A DNA stretch of 64,000 nt from Dipteris shenzhenensis. Taxonomy: Eukaryota; Polypodiophyta; Polypodiopsida; Gleicheniales. Within the stretch, counting starts at the first letter, position 1. Each line of letters begins with the position of its first letter. Where the stretch lies: NCBI GenBank assembly GCA_047967505.1, contig CM106538.1. One strand, 5' to 3'. Below are positions 1 to 13,455 of the stretch, in pieces. The position numbers and the translations under genes are program-made. A model generated the notes under the pieces. That model saw only the letters and a list, made by a program, of their open reading frames with translations, did not search any database and had not been told where the DNA came from.

Positions 1-1100
1 ATTTCAACTTGCGCAAATCTTCCCTCAGGGAACGTTCAAAACTGAAAACTCATATGACTCTTAAACTCACACCACAAAATGTGTGATTGTATAGACAAGA
101 GTGCTAACATCATCACTTCCTATGTCACACAAATGCAGCATCTCTAAGAACATTGCCGCAGCGAGAGGCCAATAAACTTGCCATTACCTGACCCATGCAG
201 TGCACCGCACATTAGGTGGGGTATCAGCAATTAGGTTTGGGAGAAGGTTGGGTGACAGGACCGAGGGCAAAATACTTTGATATGGAAAGGAGGGGGGGGG
301 GGAGGGGAAAATATTCCTTGGGCTCCCGAGGAGTCGTCCACGTGGGCCACTCAGCTGACGTGGACAACAGCAAAGAATATGTACCTATCAGACGACATTA
401 TTAAAGTCCAGGTACTGGTTTTGACTTTCCGTTGCCGGTGCAGGCTGGCATGCGGCTGGGCCCGGCGGCCGCCGGCCGTCCAAACGCGCACGCTCCATCG
501 CAGCCGTCCATCCGCGCGAATCTTTCGGGCGTTTCTTTCAAAATTGCCCCAATTTCCCCCCATTTGCAGCCGTACTCTGGTCTCTCCCTGCCCATATCAC
601 ATCACTCGCCAATAACTCTCTGATGATAAAATTTAACTGCGGGGCCGTATTTTGTCTTATAAAAAACTAGCTCCACCAGCATCAATGATGATGATCATCA
701 CTGGGATGATTGTTATTTTAATTGCAGGTGCACCGTTTCTCGGATCCTTTTCGTATTTAATTGGGCTCTGTCTTTCATTACAGCATACACTTAGATTTAT
801 GCCAAATGGCGGACTTGTGGGCTGCCCAAAATCTGATCATGTAATCCAATCATCATGACCCCAGTGGAATTTTTAAACCTTTGGTCCCTTTCCTACTATG
901 GGACTTTAGATACCTCTTAAAGACGACCTTGATGTTCATTCTTCACCCTCCTCCCTCCTCTTGTTCTTTGGAATCTCTTGGAAACCAATTACCATCACAT
1001 CCTACAAGCCCCAAATGCACAAAAGAGGATTTTGAGTAGCCTCAAGGTACGCATTTTCTCTCCATAAATTGCCCCCACAAAACAAGCACTTCTTACCTCG
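1..1100. other. Intergenic sequence without a recognisable gene
   Basis: No open frame here resembles a known protein, and the longest frames are short and overlap on both strands. A G-box core CACGTG lies at 339-344, followed by TGACGTGG near 356-363. A GC-rich patch covers about 430-560. These could be remains of a promoter or of an LTR, but no transcript can be attached to them. Confidence 0.5.
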
Positions 1101-1500
1101 TCTCAAGGGCCTCTCTTGTCTACCCACATAAGCATTACAACAAGGTGGAAATTTCACTAGGCTTGTCGAAGGAGATCTCACAACCTCACCCTTATAATGA
1201 CAACTCTTAGATCCCCTCTTAGTTATCCTTCTATTATAGCATTCATTTAAGGCCCTTGCACAATTCCCATAGTAAGAGAACCCAAAACAAACTCTATGGC
1301 TTTGCCTTTGGCATGCAAAACATTGATCGTACCAATAGGTCTTAAAATTCTCTAGCCTCTAACCTCTCCTCGTGACACGGGGAAAGGGGACTTAGGGCCT
1401 ATCTTGTCTGCCCACATAAGCATTACACAAAGTGCACTTACAAATAGTTCTTAAAATTATGTTTACCATGTAGCTTCTAAGCCTCTCCTCGTGACACATG

Positions 1501-1638
1501 TGGATTTGTGGGGGGAGAGGGGACTTAGGGCCTTTACACAAGGTGAAGGGTGACATGCATGATTCAATGTGGATTTGTGGGGGGAGAGGGGACTTAGGGC
1601 CTTTACACAAGGTGAAGGGTGACATGCATGATTCAATG
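1501..1638. repeat. Perfect 69-bp tandem duplication
   Basis: Positions 1501-1569 and 1570-1638 read identically by eye. A diverged partial relative lies just upstream (1370-1440) and another near 1100-1150, both sharing a stretch around CCCACATAAGCATTACA. The identity of the two main copies suggests a recent duplication. The minus-strand frames over it merely repeat the unit and are not genes. Confidence 0.85.
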
Positions 1639-2443
1639 ACTGAAAGCCTTGACTAGGGACAAAGAGCTTGATAGAGAATATGATAAGCTTTTGCATTAAA
1701 CAAAAGGGACATGGTAATTTACTTTGGATATTTCATATCTTGTGCATTGCTAAATGACCTTCAAAATTTGAGCCCAATTTGAGTATCCTATATCCTAAAC
1801 TTCCTAGAAATTATAAATAATTATATCCATGAACATATACTGTATTAAAGGCAATTAGGTTTTAAAAATGGTGTTGTAGTCTATATGTCCCCCAATCGAA
1901 AAGAATTCCAAAAACATTTTTTGGAACTTTAACATCAAGATCCGTTTTGATCTTCTACAAAGATGATTCCATATTACCCATTAGCATAAGTGAATATAGA
2001 ATTTTCTATAGTACATTATCTAGCAATCTTTAATTAAGATAGAGACAATGATCATTGTGTAGCTAAAGGGATTCCAATTATCTGGTATCAATAAAGTACA
2101 TCTCCATCTATAAAATAAATTTGATTTCTAGAACCACTTACTAGTGCAAATACCTTTTTGTGGGCATTTCCAAGCTGCTTGAACAACTTTGAGAGAAAGT
2201 TTCTAATGTAACAAATTTATCATTACCATTGAAAATAGCCATCTCCATTATATAATATTAAAAGTTTTCTCAATTAACAAAATGCGAACAAAACTAAAAA
2301 ACTAAGTATATGTAAATATGCATAGCAAAAAAGCTAAAAATTGGCCTAGGTGAAAACAAGGAGACCAATAATTCTAATCCATACAATAGCTACATCACTA
2401 TTGCTCTAGACACAAGACCCACTAAATTTGTAATCATGGATTA

Positions 2444-2445
<2 letters not shown>

Positions 2446-2478
<33 letters not shown>

Positions 2479-4160
2479 CTCTCTCTCTCTCACGCACACA
2501 CACACACACTTCCTACCCCTTCCTCCCTTTTTCCCTGGTTCCTTTTCTCTTCCCACCTTACAACCTCTCTCCCCCCCCCCCCTTCCACACCTACTTCCCT
2601 TGAATCACTATTTTAACAATTCTTTAATGTCTCCTTCCTTGGTTTTTTCAAATATCCTAAATTCCCCCCTACTTCCCTTGAATTTTCCCAATTTCTATCC
2701 TTTTTTAACCTAAATTTTTCTCACTATTTAAGCAATTTTTAAATCTCTCCCTCTCAATTGTTAAATTTCTATCCTCCCCTTTCTCCCTAATTTTTTTTCA
2801 CTAATTAAACATTGTTTTTTAATTTCTCCCTCCTTGCGGTTTTTAATTTTTCAATTAAAAGATGTAACTTTTAAACTCTTTTTATATCCTCTAGTTTTTC
2901 CTTTATACATGTATCTCAATCTCTATTACCTCTATCCATCCTTCATTTCTCTTTTTTTAATTAAAAAATTCACCTTGTTGTTTTATTTCATCACCTTTTT
3001 TCCTAGTAATTCAAATGGTCCTAGCCTACTTCTAACCCCCTCTAATTAAACGTCCCTAACTAAACTCATTTAGTACTAAAACCTTCCACTAACTACTCCC
3101 TAACCATCCCAAAACCCGACTACCCTTTCCCCGACTCTCTTTCTCGACCCCCTTCCCCGACTTAGACTCCCTAGCATATATAAGCACTCCTACTCTAAGT
3201 CGAGTCTCACCTTGCCTCCCTATCCTTTCATCCTAGTCTCTGCTGAGAGCCTCCATGAACTGCGGGCCCGCGTTTACCATGCCTCCCTACTAGTCAACTC
3301 CCACCCGAGACCCCCTATGCTAGTGACCTCCCGCATTTCTCCTTCTCTAGACTAGTAGACTGGCTCTATAGTCCCGCAGCTCCCGCTTGTGCATAATCAC
3401 TGCTGCTCCAGCCTCCAAGCCTCGACTACTGCACCGCCTCTCCATTATTGCTCTAAGTACCTCGACTGCGCCGTTGCACTTCTGCCTAGCTGCGACCTCT
3501 GTTGCTCCAAACTCTCATAAGACCTCTACTACTGCACTACCCCCGAACTACTAGTCCCGCTCCTTCAAACACACACGAGTGGCGTGGCTCTCGACACGAC
3601 TCCCATGACTATCTTTCCCCGTACCTTCCTCCATCGATGATGCCTTCACCTCTGCACACTCCCAATGGACTCTCAAGTTCTTATATCTCTTAATACTTGT
3701 TATTTCTTAATCCCCCCCCCTTTTCCTTAGTTCTTTTTAAATTTGTTTACTTATCTACCTTTCTTTAAATACCCCTCTCTTCCCCCCCTTAATCCTTTTT
3801 GCTTCTACCTCTCCTTTACACCCCCCCCCCTCCTCTCCTCCTTCCTTTTTTTGCCTCTCCCTTCCCTTAATCCACCTACTTTTTAATTCCCCCCTCTAGC
3901 CCTAAGTAAGTAATAGGGCTTATCATCTTTCGCTCCCTCCCCACCCTTATTTTTTACTCTAGTCTCTTTATTAAACATCTCTACCTATCACGTCCTAAAT
4001 TATCACTTTCCCTTACTTGCCCAAATAAAACTCCCCTACCTACTATTTCTTTACTCATCTAACTATTTCCTTCCAAGCTCTTCCCCCGCCTTTCTTTCTA
4101 ACATAAATAAAGTCCCTCTTAATTTTCCTTCGCTCTTACCTTTATATGTCCTCATTTTTT
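2446..4160. repeat. Long pyrimidine-rich tract with (CT)n and C runs
   Basis: It opens with a CT dinucleotide run from 2446, broken by a short GT stretch and followed by CA repeats. For about 1.7 kb the plus strand is then dominated by C and T, with runs of nine or ten C (for example 2573-2582 and 3710-3720). A more mixed stretch at 3180-3680 interrupts it. No protein family is recognisable. Confidence 0.7.
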
Positions 4161-4681
4161 CTTTCCTTTATTAGTTCCTCCACGTTTTTAAAAAGAATTC
4201 ATACACCTGTTGGTTTATAACCAAAATATTTTCTATACACCTACATACGCAACCTAACCTTTTACTTTATTCACTCTACTAAATCCACACTCGAATATAC
4301 CCATCTTTTTACACTTAGAATACTTTTTTACATAGTGCTGGTTAAGTTTATGGCTAAGTTTCTAATTTATTGTGACCCCTATAACAAGGCAGGAGTGTTT
4401 ATGACACCTGTCTTCCCAACTTAAGTTAACCTGGTTCTTATCAAGTTCTCTTGTTGGATGGTGGTAGGTATGTAGATTCTCCTCTTCAATAAAAAAGATG
4501 CTTGCCAGGACTTCACCGGCTTTAATTTTGTCTGCATTTTATTTTTTTTGCTAGAACATTATTGGCATTCCTTGTCAATTAAACTCTTACATATTTTTTA
4601 ATACATTCTCGTAGGTGTTTTGACCTACTCACTCAAGCACTTCCTTTACTCTATAATGTTCTATTTTTTCTCTTCCCTGAC

Positions 4682-4683
<2 letters not shown>

Positions 4684-4720
<37 letters not shown>
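4684..4720. repeat. (CA)n microsatellite
   Basis: An uninterrupted CA dinucleotide run is followed directly by a GT-rich segment (4721-4790), making a short imperfect inverted arrangement. Confidence 0.9.
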
Positions 4721-4722
<2 letters not shown>

Positions 4723-4899
4723 GTGTGTCACTATGTGTGTGTGCGTGTGCGTGCATTAACGTGTATGCACGTGCACACGCGTGTGCACACAGACAACCTG
4801 TAGACCTCTTGTATTCTATATGGATGGAATGTCGACCATCAAAATTTGTCTACCAAGCCAAACGCTTAATCCATCAATGTTAATTTGCATGATACATGT

Positions 4900-5700
4900 T
4901 TCTCACCCCAAAACAGCTACTACGAAATAAAGTATTACAATCAAGTCATAATAGTTAAACAATTGTTAACAATCCTACGTTTTAGTAAGAGACATGACTA
5001 TACGTATTTTGGCTCACATTGTTGCTTGGGTGAGGCATGGTATCCCTAGCCATTTCATTTTATTTCCATAATGTATTTATCCTCAAAACATTTGACGATA
5101 TATCAATTCTTTAAAGACTTTAACTGCTCATATTTAATACAAATTGCGACCATCAAATAGGTATGCAATAGGATTGAAGTGTTAATCAAAACAAAGCACA
5201 AGTGATGAGAATGATCAATGTTATAGAGAGGAAATTATTTAAGCAAAATTCAATATCTAGGATTCATGATAGTAGATATCCCTCAGCTTTCCCCCCACTT
5301 TCCTTCCCACTTTGTCCACATAATTGTATGTGCTAGGGAGACATGCGTTCTAAAATGATGATGGAAGCCAAGAAGAATTGTGTTATTTAATTGCTGGAGT
5401 TGGTATAGTTTTGGGTGCAAATCTTATTATCTTAGACATTATTACATCACTATGATTCATGTTATTTGAGTGAAAAAAAAATCAAATCACACCCCCAAAA
5501 AGGGGCCATAATGAATTTATAAAGTCAAGCATAATAATCTAAAAGTACCTCTATAGAAACACCTATGTTGCCTTGAGATTGCTTTTAGGCCACATTTCTA
5601 TAAAGTCTTGGACAAGACCTCAAGAGGACCTCATATAATAGCTCGATGATATTCAACCTATCCATAAATACACCTAGCATAAGTCCTTCAACACTATATC
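4900..5700. other. AT-rich intergenic DNA, nothing recognised
   Basis: I see no coding frame of meaningful length, no repeat structure and no RNA gene in this stretch. Confidence 0.5.
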
Positions 5701-5710
5701 CATGTACTTC

Positions 5711-6562
5711 TATATGTTTGCATGCATGCATGCACATACACGTATGTGTGCAAATGGATACATGTATGCACCCATGCATGTATGTGGGCACATGGTCACA
5801 CGTGTGCATTGATGCATGTATATGGGAATGCATGTACATGGGAATATGGGTGCACACCCATGGATGTAAATCTATGCATGGGTACATGTGTGCATCCATG
5901 CACATACATGTGCACATCCATGCATGTATCCATATGTGAGAATGTGTGTTCATGTGTGTCCACATGTGCATGTGTCCATATGTGAGAGTGTTTTCATTTG
6001 TGAGCTATGTGTGTGAGAGGGTGTTCATCTATGACTACATGTGCATGGATGTGTGTGTATGCGCGCACGTGCGCATGCACATCTACATGTATGCATGTAG
6101 GTGTGTGTGTCTGTGCATGGGCACACATATGTGTGCCTCTATGTGTGAGCGCACACGCATGTGTGTGTGTGTGTTTGTGCTTGTTGCATGTATGCATGTA
6201 TGTGTGCGTGCACAACGTGCACACGTATATGCGTGCATGCTCGAACATGATTGTGCACATAGGCATGCATGTGTGTGTGTGTGTGTGTGTGCACATGTAC
6301 ATGTACGTGCATGTGCACGTATGCACGTGTTTACATGCACATGCATGCATAAGTGCATGTGTACATGTGTGCATGCATGCACATGCGTGGGGGGTGTGCA
6401 TGTGCATGTGCATGCGCATGCACATGCATGCCGCTGAGCACATGTGTGCATGTGAGTATGCATCCCGTGTGCATGTGTGAATGTGTGCATGCATGCATCC
6501 ATACATGCATGCATGCGTGCACGCATGTGTGTGCGTGCGCGTGTGTTCCACGTGTATGCATG
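5711..6562. repeat. Alternating TG/CA/GCATG-rich block, about 0.85 kb
   Basis: The sequence is built from ATGCATG, TGTGTG, GCACATG and GTATGCATG words, almost entirely alternating purine and pyrimidine. Because few of these words contain a stop codon, frames on both strands stay open for 60-200 codons and translate to Cys/His/Met/Thr-rich strings. Those frames are by-products of the repeat. Long alternating tracts of this kind favour left-handed DNA in vitro. Confidence 0.85.
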
Positions 6563-6599
6563 TGAGATTATGGTCATGAATATAGACATTTATATGCAA

Positions 6600-8270
6600 A
6601 TGTGAATGTCTAGTCAAGCTTGTAATAAGTATGATGGGTTAATTTAATGCAAACAAGCCTTTTATTACATTTTTTCCTATTAAAGATCTCATAACTAATA
6701 TTAAACACGGTGGTGATGCCCACACATCTTCTCTCAGTAAGCACCCAAAAGTATTCACAAGGAACATTTTAACTCAAAAATCAAATAATGTGAAATTTTA
6801 GAAGGAGAAAGGAATCTAGTAGGTAGCTAGATGTAAATCGGTCTTGTATTATTAGCTCTTGAATGCATGTTCATGTATGGTCTTCTAATCATAACCCCTT
6901 GAACTCACCTTTTTGTCCCTTATTGAAGATGACGTGTGCAAGCGTATCAAACTTGTATGCATAGCATTGCCAAGTTTTATGAATCAACACAATTTTAAAC
7001 ACAACAAAATAAGGTAAAAAGGTCACTTTCAATCTCAACAACAAAATAAACTATCATGCCTTATAGAAAATATCTTCACTAATGGCATGTTAAAAACACA
7101 TTATAATTTAGTAATGATATGGCCCATTTTGATATCCATCAAAGATTCTATTGCCTAATTTTCTGTGACACATGAATTGACCTTCCCTTTTGAGCCATTG
7201 AAGTTGTATGTTGGCTTACATTACTTTCACCATGTGAAAGTGATTTGATGCATTTCATTGTTTGTGATAAAGCATTGTCATGGATTGTATTAAAAAGAAA
7301 ACGATGTTAACTTTTTGTTGTTTTTCCAATCAAATGTATCATAGGCTTCGTTACTCGAGTAACATATCCAATTAAGTTTGTTTCAAATGATCTATCTACG
7401 AGACCATAATGTGTCTTTGTAATAAGTAGGTATATGGTTGGATTATGAAAGGCCAATACATCACATGGAGTCTATCTATGAAAATTACTTTATAAAGTTC
7501 CATCATTCATTTGTAAAACCCTTGTTAAGAGCAAAATAATGAGAAGCGTTTTTCTCATATGGAATAATCCCTTGCAAATTTGATTCTTTTTCTTGCATTC
7601 ACCACAACTACCAATGACCACAATGCTCAATATCCCCTTTGCCTTCTCCTTTGTGAGCCTTTTCAATGTTGGTACTTTTTATGGAATTCTCGTGAAGACG
7701 TGTGACATTTAAAATTTACTTGTACCATGCTTTTGATATCCCAAAATGAGACCATACTTTGAATAGTTTTCTAGGATTATAGCTTGAATTTTTATATGGA
7801 AGTGTCAAAGTGTTTGAATGTGTGCATAAAGTCTATAGTTTGATATTTGACACAAATGAAAGGAGCTCCAAGCTTGTGCAACATATTGCTAAAATAAGCC
7901 ATGACGAAAGCTCCTTTGTTTATGTCTTTTTTGGATTATGATTTTGAAACTTTGGAAGATTTTGATTCAATTATCACTGTACTAGATTACATTTTCTATT
8001 GTTTTAAATGTGATGTGGCCTTGTCAACAAAAACTTTCATGCAAATTCTATTTTAATAAAACCTAAAATCATTCATAGCACATCGTATAGAATATTTCAT
8101 TGGAGATGTTTTCAAGGAAGTGATTGTCATAGTAACATTTTGATGAAAATGAACATTCTTTCAAATAATAGTATTATGGTTGTGCTTTTGGATCACTCAC
8201 ATCACACACAATGTTGCAAATGAATAGTTCTTTGTTTGCTTTATATCACATCAAATTTTCCTTATATTGC
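6600..8270. other. AT-rich intergenic DNA, nothing recognised
   Basis: Stops are dense in all frames, and no transposon domain, RNA gene or terminal repeat could be found. Confidence 0.5.
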
Positions 8271-8276
8271 TAAATA

Positions 8277-8482
8277 GAGAGGCTATATTATATGAAATGT
8301 CTAAGACAATAAGAAACTAGAGAGGCTATATCATATGAAAGGTTCAAGACAATAACAAAATGCACCAGGTTAGTATTGTATGATACTAAACAACTCAATT
8401 CTTAGTTTTCATTGTACTATAAAGTTTACTAGGTTAGTATTGTACTGTACTAAACAGATCAATTCTTAGTTTTCAATGATGA
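8277..8482. repeat. Two adjacent local tandem duplications
   Basis: A unit of about 43 bp starting GAGAGGCTATAT occurs at 8277 and again at 8320. A second unit of about 64 bp starting AGGTTAGTATTGTA occurs near 8367 and 8431. Both pairs carry a few mismatches. Confidence 0.75.
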
Positions 8483-9064
8483 TTTATGTCACTTTTTTTG
8501 CACTGAACATTTTAACTTAAAGGGGTTTTCAAAACATTATTTAAATAAAAATCCAAGCTATCATTTTTATAGATCTTTAAAAAGGTGGTTTCCATTGATA
8601 AGTCCCTATTGCTTTAGGTGATTAGGTAATTAGATCCAACACTTGAATGTAGGTAATAGTAATGAATTAGGAATTATTTATCATTTAGTCAATTTCACAT
8701 TGCATGACTAATAACAGAATATTTTCCATTGGATTTCTACATATCTATATTGTAGGATGTCCTAAAAGAAAAAACAATGATTTTAAAGAGAGTTAGTTTC
8801 TATATGCAAGTAGGCACACTATGTAAGAGAGAAACAATAGTAAAAAAAAACTGCCCCAATATTCTAGCTTAATAGTATTTAAAGATACATTTCTTGCATG
8901 TGTGCAATATGGCATAACATGACCCATAAAATTATTGGGAGTTTTTGTATTTGCACACTCAAATTTTCATTACATCATAAGTTTCAAAACTATGACTTAA
9001 ACTACCACAAACTCGGTCATAATTTAGCTACCATAGATGATATTGGTCTTCATACAATGTGCAT

Positions 9065-9755
9065 GGAGTAGTTCTTAATACCATCATAAATGTATGATCA
9101 GAGCATCAACCCATATGTGACCCCTAACATGCCTTCTTTTATGATTGAAAATTGTGGTCCATCATGCCAGAGATTATAATTGTACTTATTGAACATGAAT
9201 GTAGATGGAAATACCAAAAATAAGTAGCTGATGTTGCATTATAGAAGCTACTTGAAAACTGAGGGAGGCACTTACATAACAAAGGTAGGGTATTGTATCT
9301 AGATCCCATAGAGATGCAAAGGGGGTAGAAGATATATATCAAAAGTAATGCCCTTGCTTGCTACTAAGGACTTCTCTCATTGCAAAAAGAGGGTTGTAGA
9401 CCACTTTGGGAACCATGTCCAAGGGAATTAATGGGATCCCCAAAAGATGAAAGTAATTAGTGGACTAGTTCTTAATGCCATCATAAATGTACGATCAGAG
9501 CATCAACCTATATGTGATCCCTAACATGCCTTATTCTATGATTGAAAAAGGTGTGGTTTAGCATGCTAGAGATTATAATTGTGCTTATCAAACATGAATG
9601 TAGGTGAAATATCAACAATAAGTAGCCAATGTTGCATTACAGAAGCTAATTGAAAATAGAGCGAGGCACTTACATAACAAAATTAGGGTACTATATCTAG
9701 ATCCCATCTAGATGCAAAGAGGGTAGAAACTATGGATATCAAAACCAGTGCCCTC
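9065..9755. repeat. Imperfect direct duplication, about 290-bp units
   Basis: The segment from about 9069 to 9345 returns at about 9465-9752 with scattered substitutions and small indels. Both copies begin near TAGTTCTTAAT and run past AGATCCCAT. A third short copy of the end of the unit lies at about 9775-9820. No coding capacity is apparent. Confidence 0.8.
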
Positions 9756-9829
9756 TAAGGATGTCTCTTATTGCAAAAGAGGGTAGATACTATGGATATC
9801 AAAACTAGTGCCCTTTAAGGGTAGACCCT

Positions 9830-12020
9830 AGGCTACTTCTTAGGGATGACAACCTCTAAGGTATGTACCTGGTGGTCTGATTTTTAAATTCTCAATGGTT
9901 GTGGTATTCCACATGAACCTCCTTAATGCCAAGCTTGAGATTTGTGTATTACGATGTTCTAAACTTAAGCCCTACATGGCAACTTTCCAACTATTATGTA
10001 ATCATATGTCTTGCTCTCCATTTTTCGCTCATAATGTGCATGCGTTTGCACTTTCAAGGCACTTTGGCTACCACACAAATGCCTTGCTTCTTCCTATGGA
10101 TGTAGTCTACTCAAGATGACATAATTGCCTCTAGCCATCTCTGGAGCTTTGTAGCAGAACGCCAACACGTTTTCTCATATTTCATTACTAGTAATTTGTT
10201 GCACTAGTTGAGGGTTGTAGATAATCAAGGTAGCTATGTAGCCTTGGTTGGCTTGGCCCATTTTAGTTAATATAACTAGTCAGCTTCCCCCATCATGATC
10301 ACACTCCATATGTTTGTTGTTGGCTCTCGGATTTTACGCATCTTTTACGCTAGGTATTCACACATATGAGTCGTGGAAGGTGTGCCATGACATTGTCTAG
10401 AGCATACATACTATCCATTGCAGTATGCATTCTAGACCAACACACTATCTTTGCAGTATGGTTTGTAGGGTATTCTATTCCTAGAATATGTTCGTTTGAT
10501 ACGGTTATCCTAATTAATACGGGTTAACGAAGAGGTTAGCAATGTTGGTTGGAGGTGGTTCGTATCTACTACAACACATTTGTTGACCTCCTCTGCTAGC
10601 TTGCCAGTGGTTACCATGGTTCGCAATGAGCCTCTTGGATTCATGCTGCCCGCTCTCAAGTCTCGTAACATTTCCTTTGTTGTACTTGCGACTGTGCTAG
10701 GCAAATTTCAATCTTCTTGATCAATTGGTGGATGATAGTCATACGAACTAGCACTCGTGTCTTTTCTGGAACATCTTTGGTGTTGAAGCTCTAAGTTTAT
10801 GTTGTCAATAGTAAGCTGCACATAGGTTGAATCGTTCATGTGGCAACATGGCCTTGGTCTCTTGGTTGAGTGCGACTACTCCTTTGTATTCTCTCTCTTT
10901 TTTTCTGATATGTGTGGGCTTGTAGCTCTCCTACGACCTCTTTTAGAATGTGTATGTGGCTTATACCTCTCACTATGGCTGTCAATACATATTCTACATA
11001 CAAGATAGTCTTTTATATAGTGTTATATATATATGTGTGTGTGTTTATATTATATTTATATTTATTTATTTATATATGTATACTTGTAACGAGATTATCT
11101 CTTATATAGTGTTATATATAATTATACATACATACATACATACATTTATTTATTTGTATATATTTCCTTAATCTTGGACTAGTCGGTTTGCTCCTTTGCT
11201 TTGGATATACTTACCCCACTCCATATTAAATTGCATTATAATGTTTATATTTATATATATATATGGTAAAAGTCCATGGTATATATTCAATAATAAAAGT
11301 TTCAAACATACTTGTTAATGGAGAGTTGTATTTGATGAGAATTTTTAAATAATAGAATATACTACTTTATGGCATGTATTAATATTCCTTGTGTTGATTG
11401 CTTAATTTAAAAACATTAATGTAATAGATTTCATCATCCTTTGTAATGTTCCATTTCTTGAATATCGACGGGAAGTCTTGATCCCAAGTAAAGCTATAAC
11501 ACGCAGGTAACATGCATTACATGTCTACCCATATAAAGCTGTGATGTTCTTAAACTGAGTTTTATTTGGATGGTGGCAGGTAAGTTTACCCCGACCTTGG
11601 ATCTTAGACTGCCGGATGGATTTACCACTTGGAATTGTTGGAAAATATTTATATACATGTACTTGTGTGATTTTAGCCATTTTATTTACCAGTTTAATAA
11701 CCTTTTCTTACCATTCTCTGACTTGGAATTATTACAAAATCTACTTCTATTCTCTAGCAATTTGTAAGGGTCTATTATTTGCTATTCATTTTGATTTATA
11801 TCCAATTGATTGAATTAAATATATCGTTCAATTATGATGGGATCATAAAATCGAACACACACTTTAATCTCCCACATGTACCACTTCTATGATACTCACT
11901 GTAATAAAGTGATATATGTTCTATGTATCAAATGTGAGTAGGATTGCAATGTCTCAAAGATCTTTTTCTTTTGTTGAGCCCAAGTTTCAGTTGAGAAAGT
12001 TGTCAGGGATGAAGATAATT
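9830..12020. other. Intergenic DNA, no gene recognised
   Basis: Only short frames without family resemblance occur. An AT-rich portion (10990-11170 and 11240-11270) contains TATA and CATA runs, and the phrase TATATAGTGTTATATATA appears twice. Nothing else stands out. Confidence 0.45.
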
Positions 12021-12033
12021 TGTTGTTCACATT

Positions 12034-12475
12034 GGAAGGTTCTTGTGCTCTTCTTGTGGGACTTCCATTGTGATGTCCATTACTTGTGTGGCCACTTCTT
12101 ACATAGCTACCCTGATGATGAATGCCAAATTTCTGAGTAAGGAAGGTCCTTGTGTGGCTCCCAATGTGGATTTATCTTTTGTCTTGGCAGGTTCTTGTGT
12201 TACTATCTCTTTTTTCAAGACAGGTTCTTGTGTTATTGCCAATGGTTCTTGCCTTAAAGATGATGTAATAAATTGACATGTTTTTTGGTAGACTTGTGGT
12301 TGAGCAGGTTCTTGTGTTACTATCTCCCTTTTTTAGACAGGTTCTTGTGTAACTGCTCAAGAGGAGGTAGGTGAATTCCTTTGCGTATGATCCTCCTACA
12401 TTGGTGCTTTTCCCTTGTCCTTGCAAGTAGGTTCTTCCTATTCTTGGCATCTTTGCAGAGTAGGTTCTTGTGTGA
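12034..12475 (-). repeat. Minisatellite built on AGGTTCTTGTGT
   Basis: At least eight copies or near-copies of AGGTTCTTGTGT are spaced irregularly, the best pairs about 30 bp apart (12189/12221 and 12307/12340). On the minus strand the repeat translates as recurring Asn-Thr-Arg-Thr-Cys. It lies just downstream of the decayed gypsy gag-protease on the same strand, so it may come from a repetitive coding stretch of that element. Origin is uncertain. Confidence 0.6.
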
Positions 12476-12999
12476 CTACTACTAGTGCATCTACACTCAC
12501 TGATGCTTTTGTATTGATAGATTTTGGGCTTTGTTCCTACTTTTGTGATTGAGATGGTATACATTGAGGCTTAGGGCAAGCATGGATGGGCTATTTATTG
12601 CTTTGGTGAGGCTTGGGTACCCATATATAAGAGTTATAAGGTATATCCCTGGGCCTCGAGTAGTCTTGTGGGAACCCATTGGTAATGTACCTTCCTTGTT
12701 GGATGGCGTCATCTTCTTCTTTGATGTTGAGGTTTTTTGTTTACATGAGGGGGTGGTTGGCAATGGTGAGGCTTGATGTTTAGAGGAGGGGGTGGCTTTA
12801 AATTTTGAGGTTTCTTTGGAATCCAAAAATATGTTTCACCCTCCAAGTATCCTTGAGCCTTCAATAGATCCTTTCGGACCCATATTTGCTTGGTTACCTT
12901 TTGTCTTCATCTTCTTCCATGGTGGTGTCCTTGTCGAGGTGGGGAGGTGGAAGTAGTTGCTGATGTTGATCCTTGGCTAGAGATTGGTGCATCTTGATG

Positions 13000-13455
13000 G
13001 GATGATTCATCACCAAATAACCCTTTGTAAGTGTCTTGGATCCAACTTTTACTAAGAATAGCTGATTCCGTTAAGGTACCTGTAGGTGCTACAAAAAACT
13101 TGCAAGGCACAAAGTGATTGTCCAAGGAAACATTCAACATTAAAGAACCAATAACCTTAATAGAGGTACCCTCTATGGACTGAATTTCAAAATCACATAC
13201 TTGAAGGCGTACTTGGCCGAGATGTTTTAATGTCTCCCAAGAGATGAGTTTTTTACTTGTTCGCCAATCTACCATGGTGTGTATTCGGCATGTTTCACCT
13301 GCTAATGTTAGCTCTACCCAAAGTTGAGATGGAGTCATATCTATCTCGTTAGGATCAAGGGCATTGTCAATTCCTAATTCAATTTGATTAGGTAGTACCA
13401 CTCTTATAGTGTAAAAAGGTGTAATGGAGTTATTTTTTTCATCATCAAGGTACAT
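13000..13455 (-). pseudogene. Retropepsin-like aspartic protease segment, second module
   Basis: The frame has the retropepsin layout: a beta-strand run ending TMVD, then KKLISWETLKHLG, then a second half that reaches VPCKFFVAPTGTL. The catalytic Asp is present in MVD, but the following Thr/Ser-Gly is replaced by Trp-Arg, so the D[TS]G triad is lost and activity is unlikely. The family processes Gag-Pol polyprotein inside virus-like particles. It is 182 codons long from the ATG at 13455. Confidence 0.6.

Noticed and set aside
1392-1696. Minus-strand frames with a repeated Pro/Leu/Ser phrase
   Set aside because: The phrase is the 69-bp tandem duplication read in two frames.
5585-6617. Overlapping long frames on both strands (up to 207 codons) rich in Cys, His, Met and Thr
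   Set aside because: They follow directly from the TG/CA repeat, appear on both strands at once and have no domain or start context.
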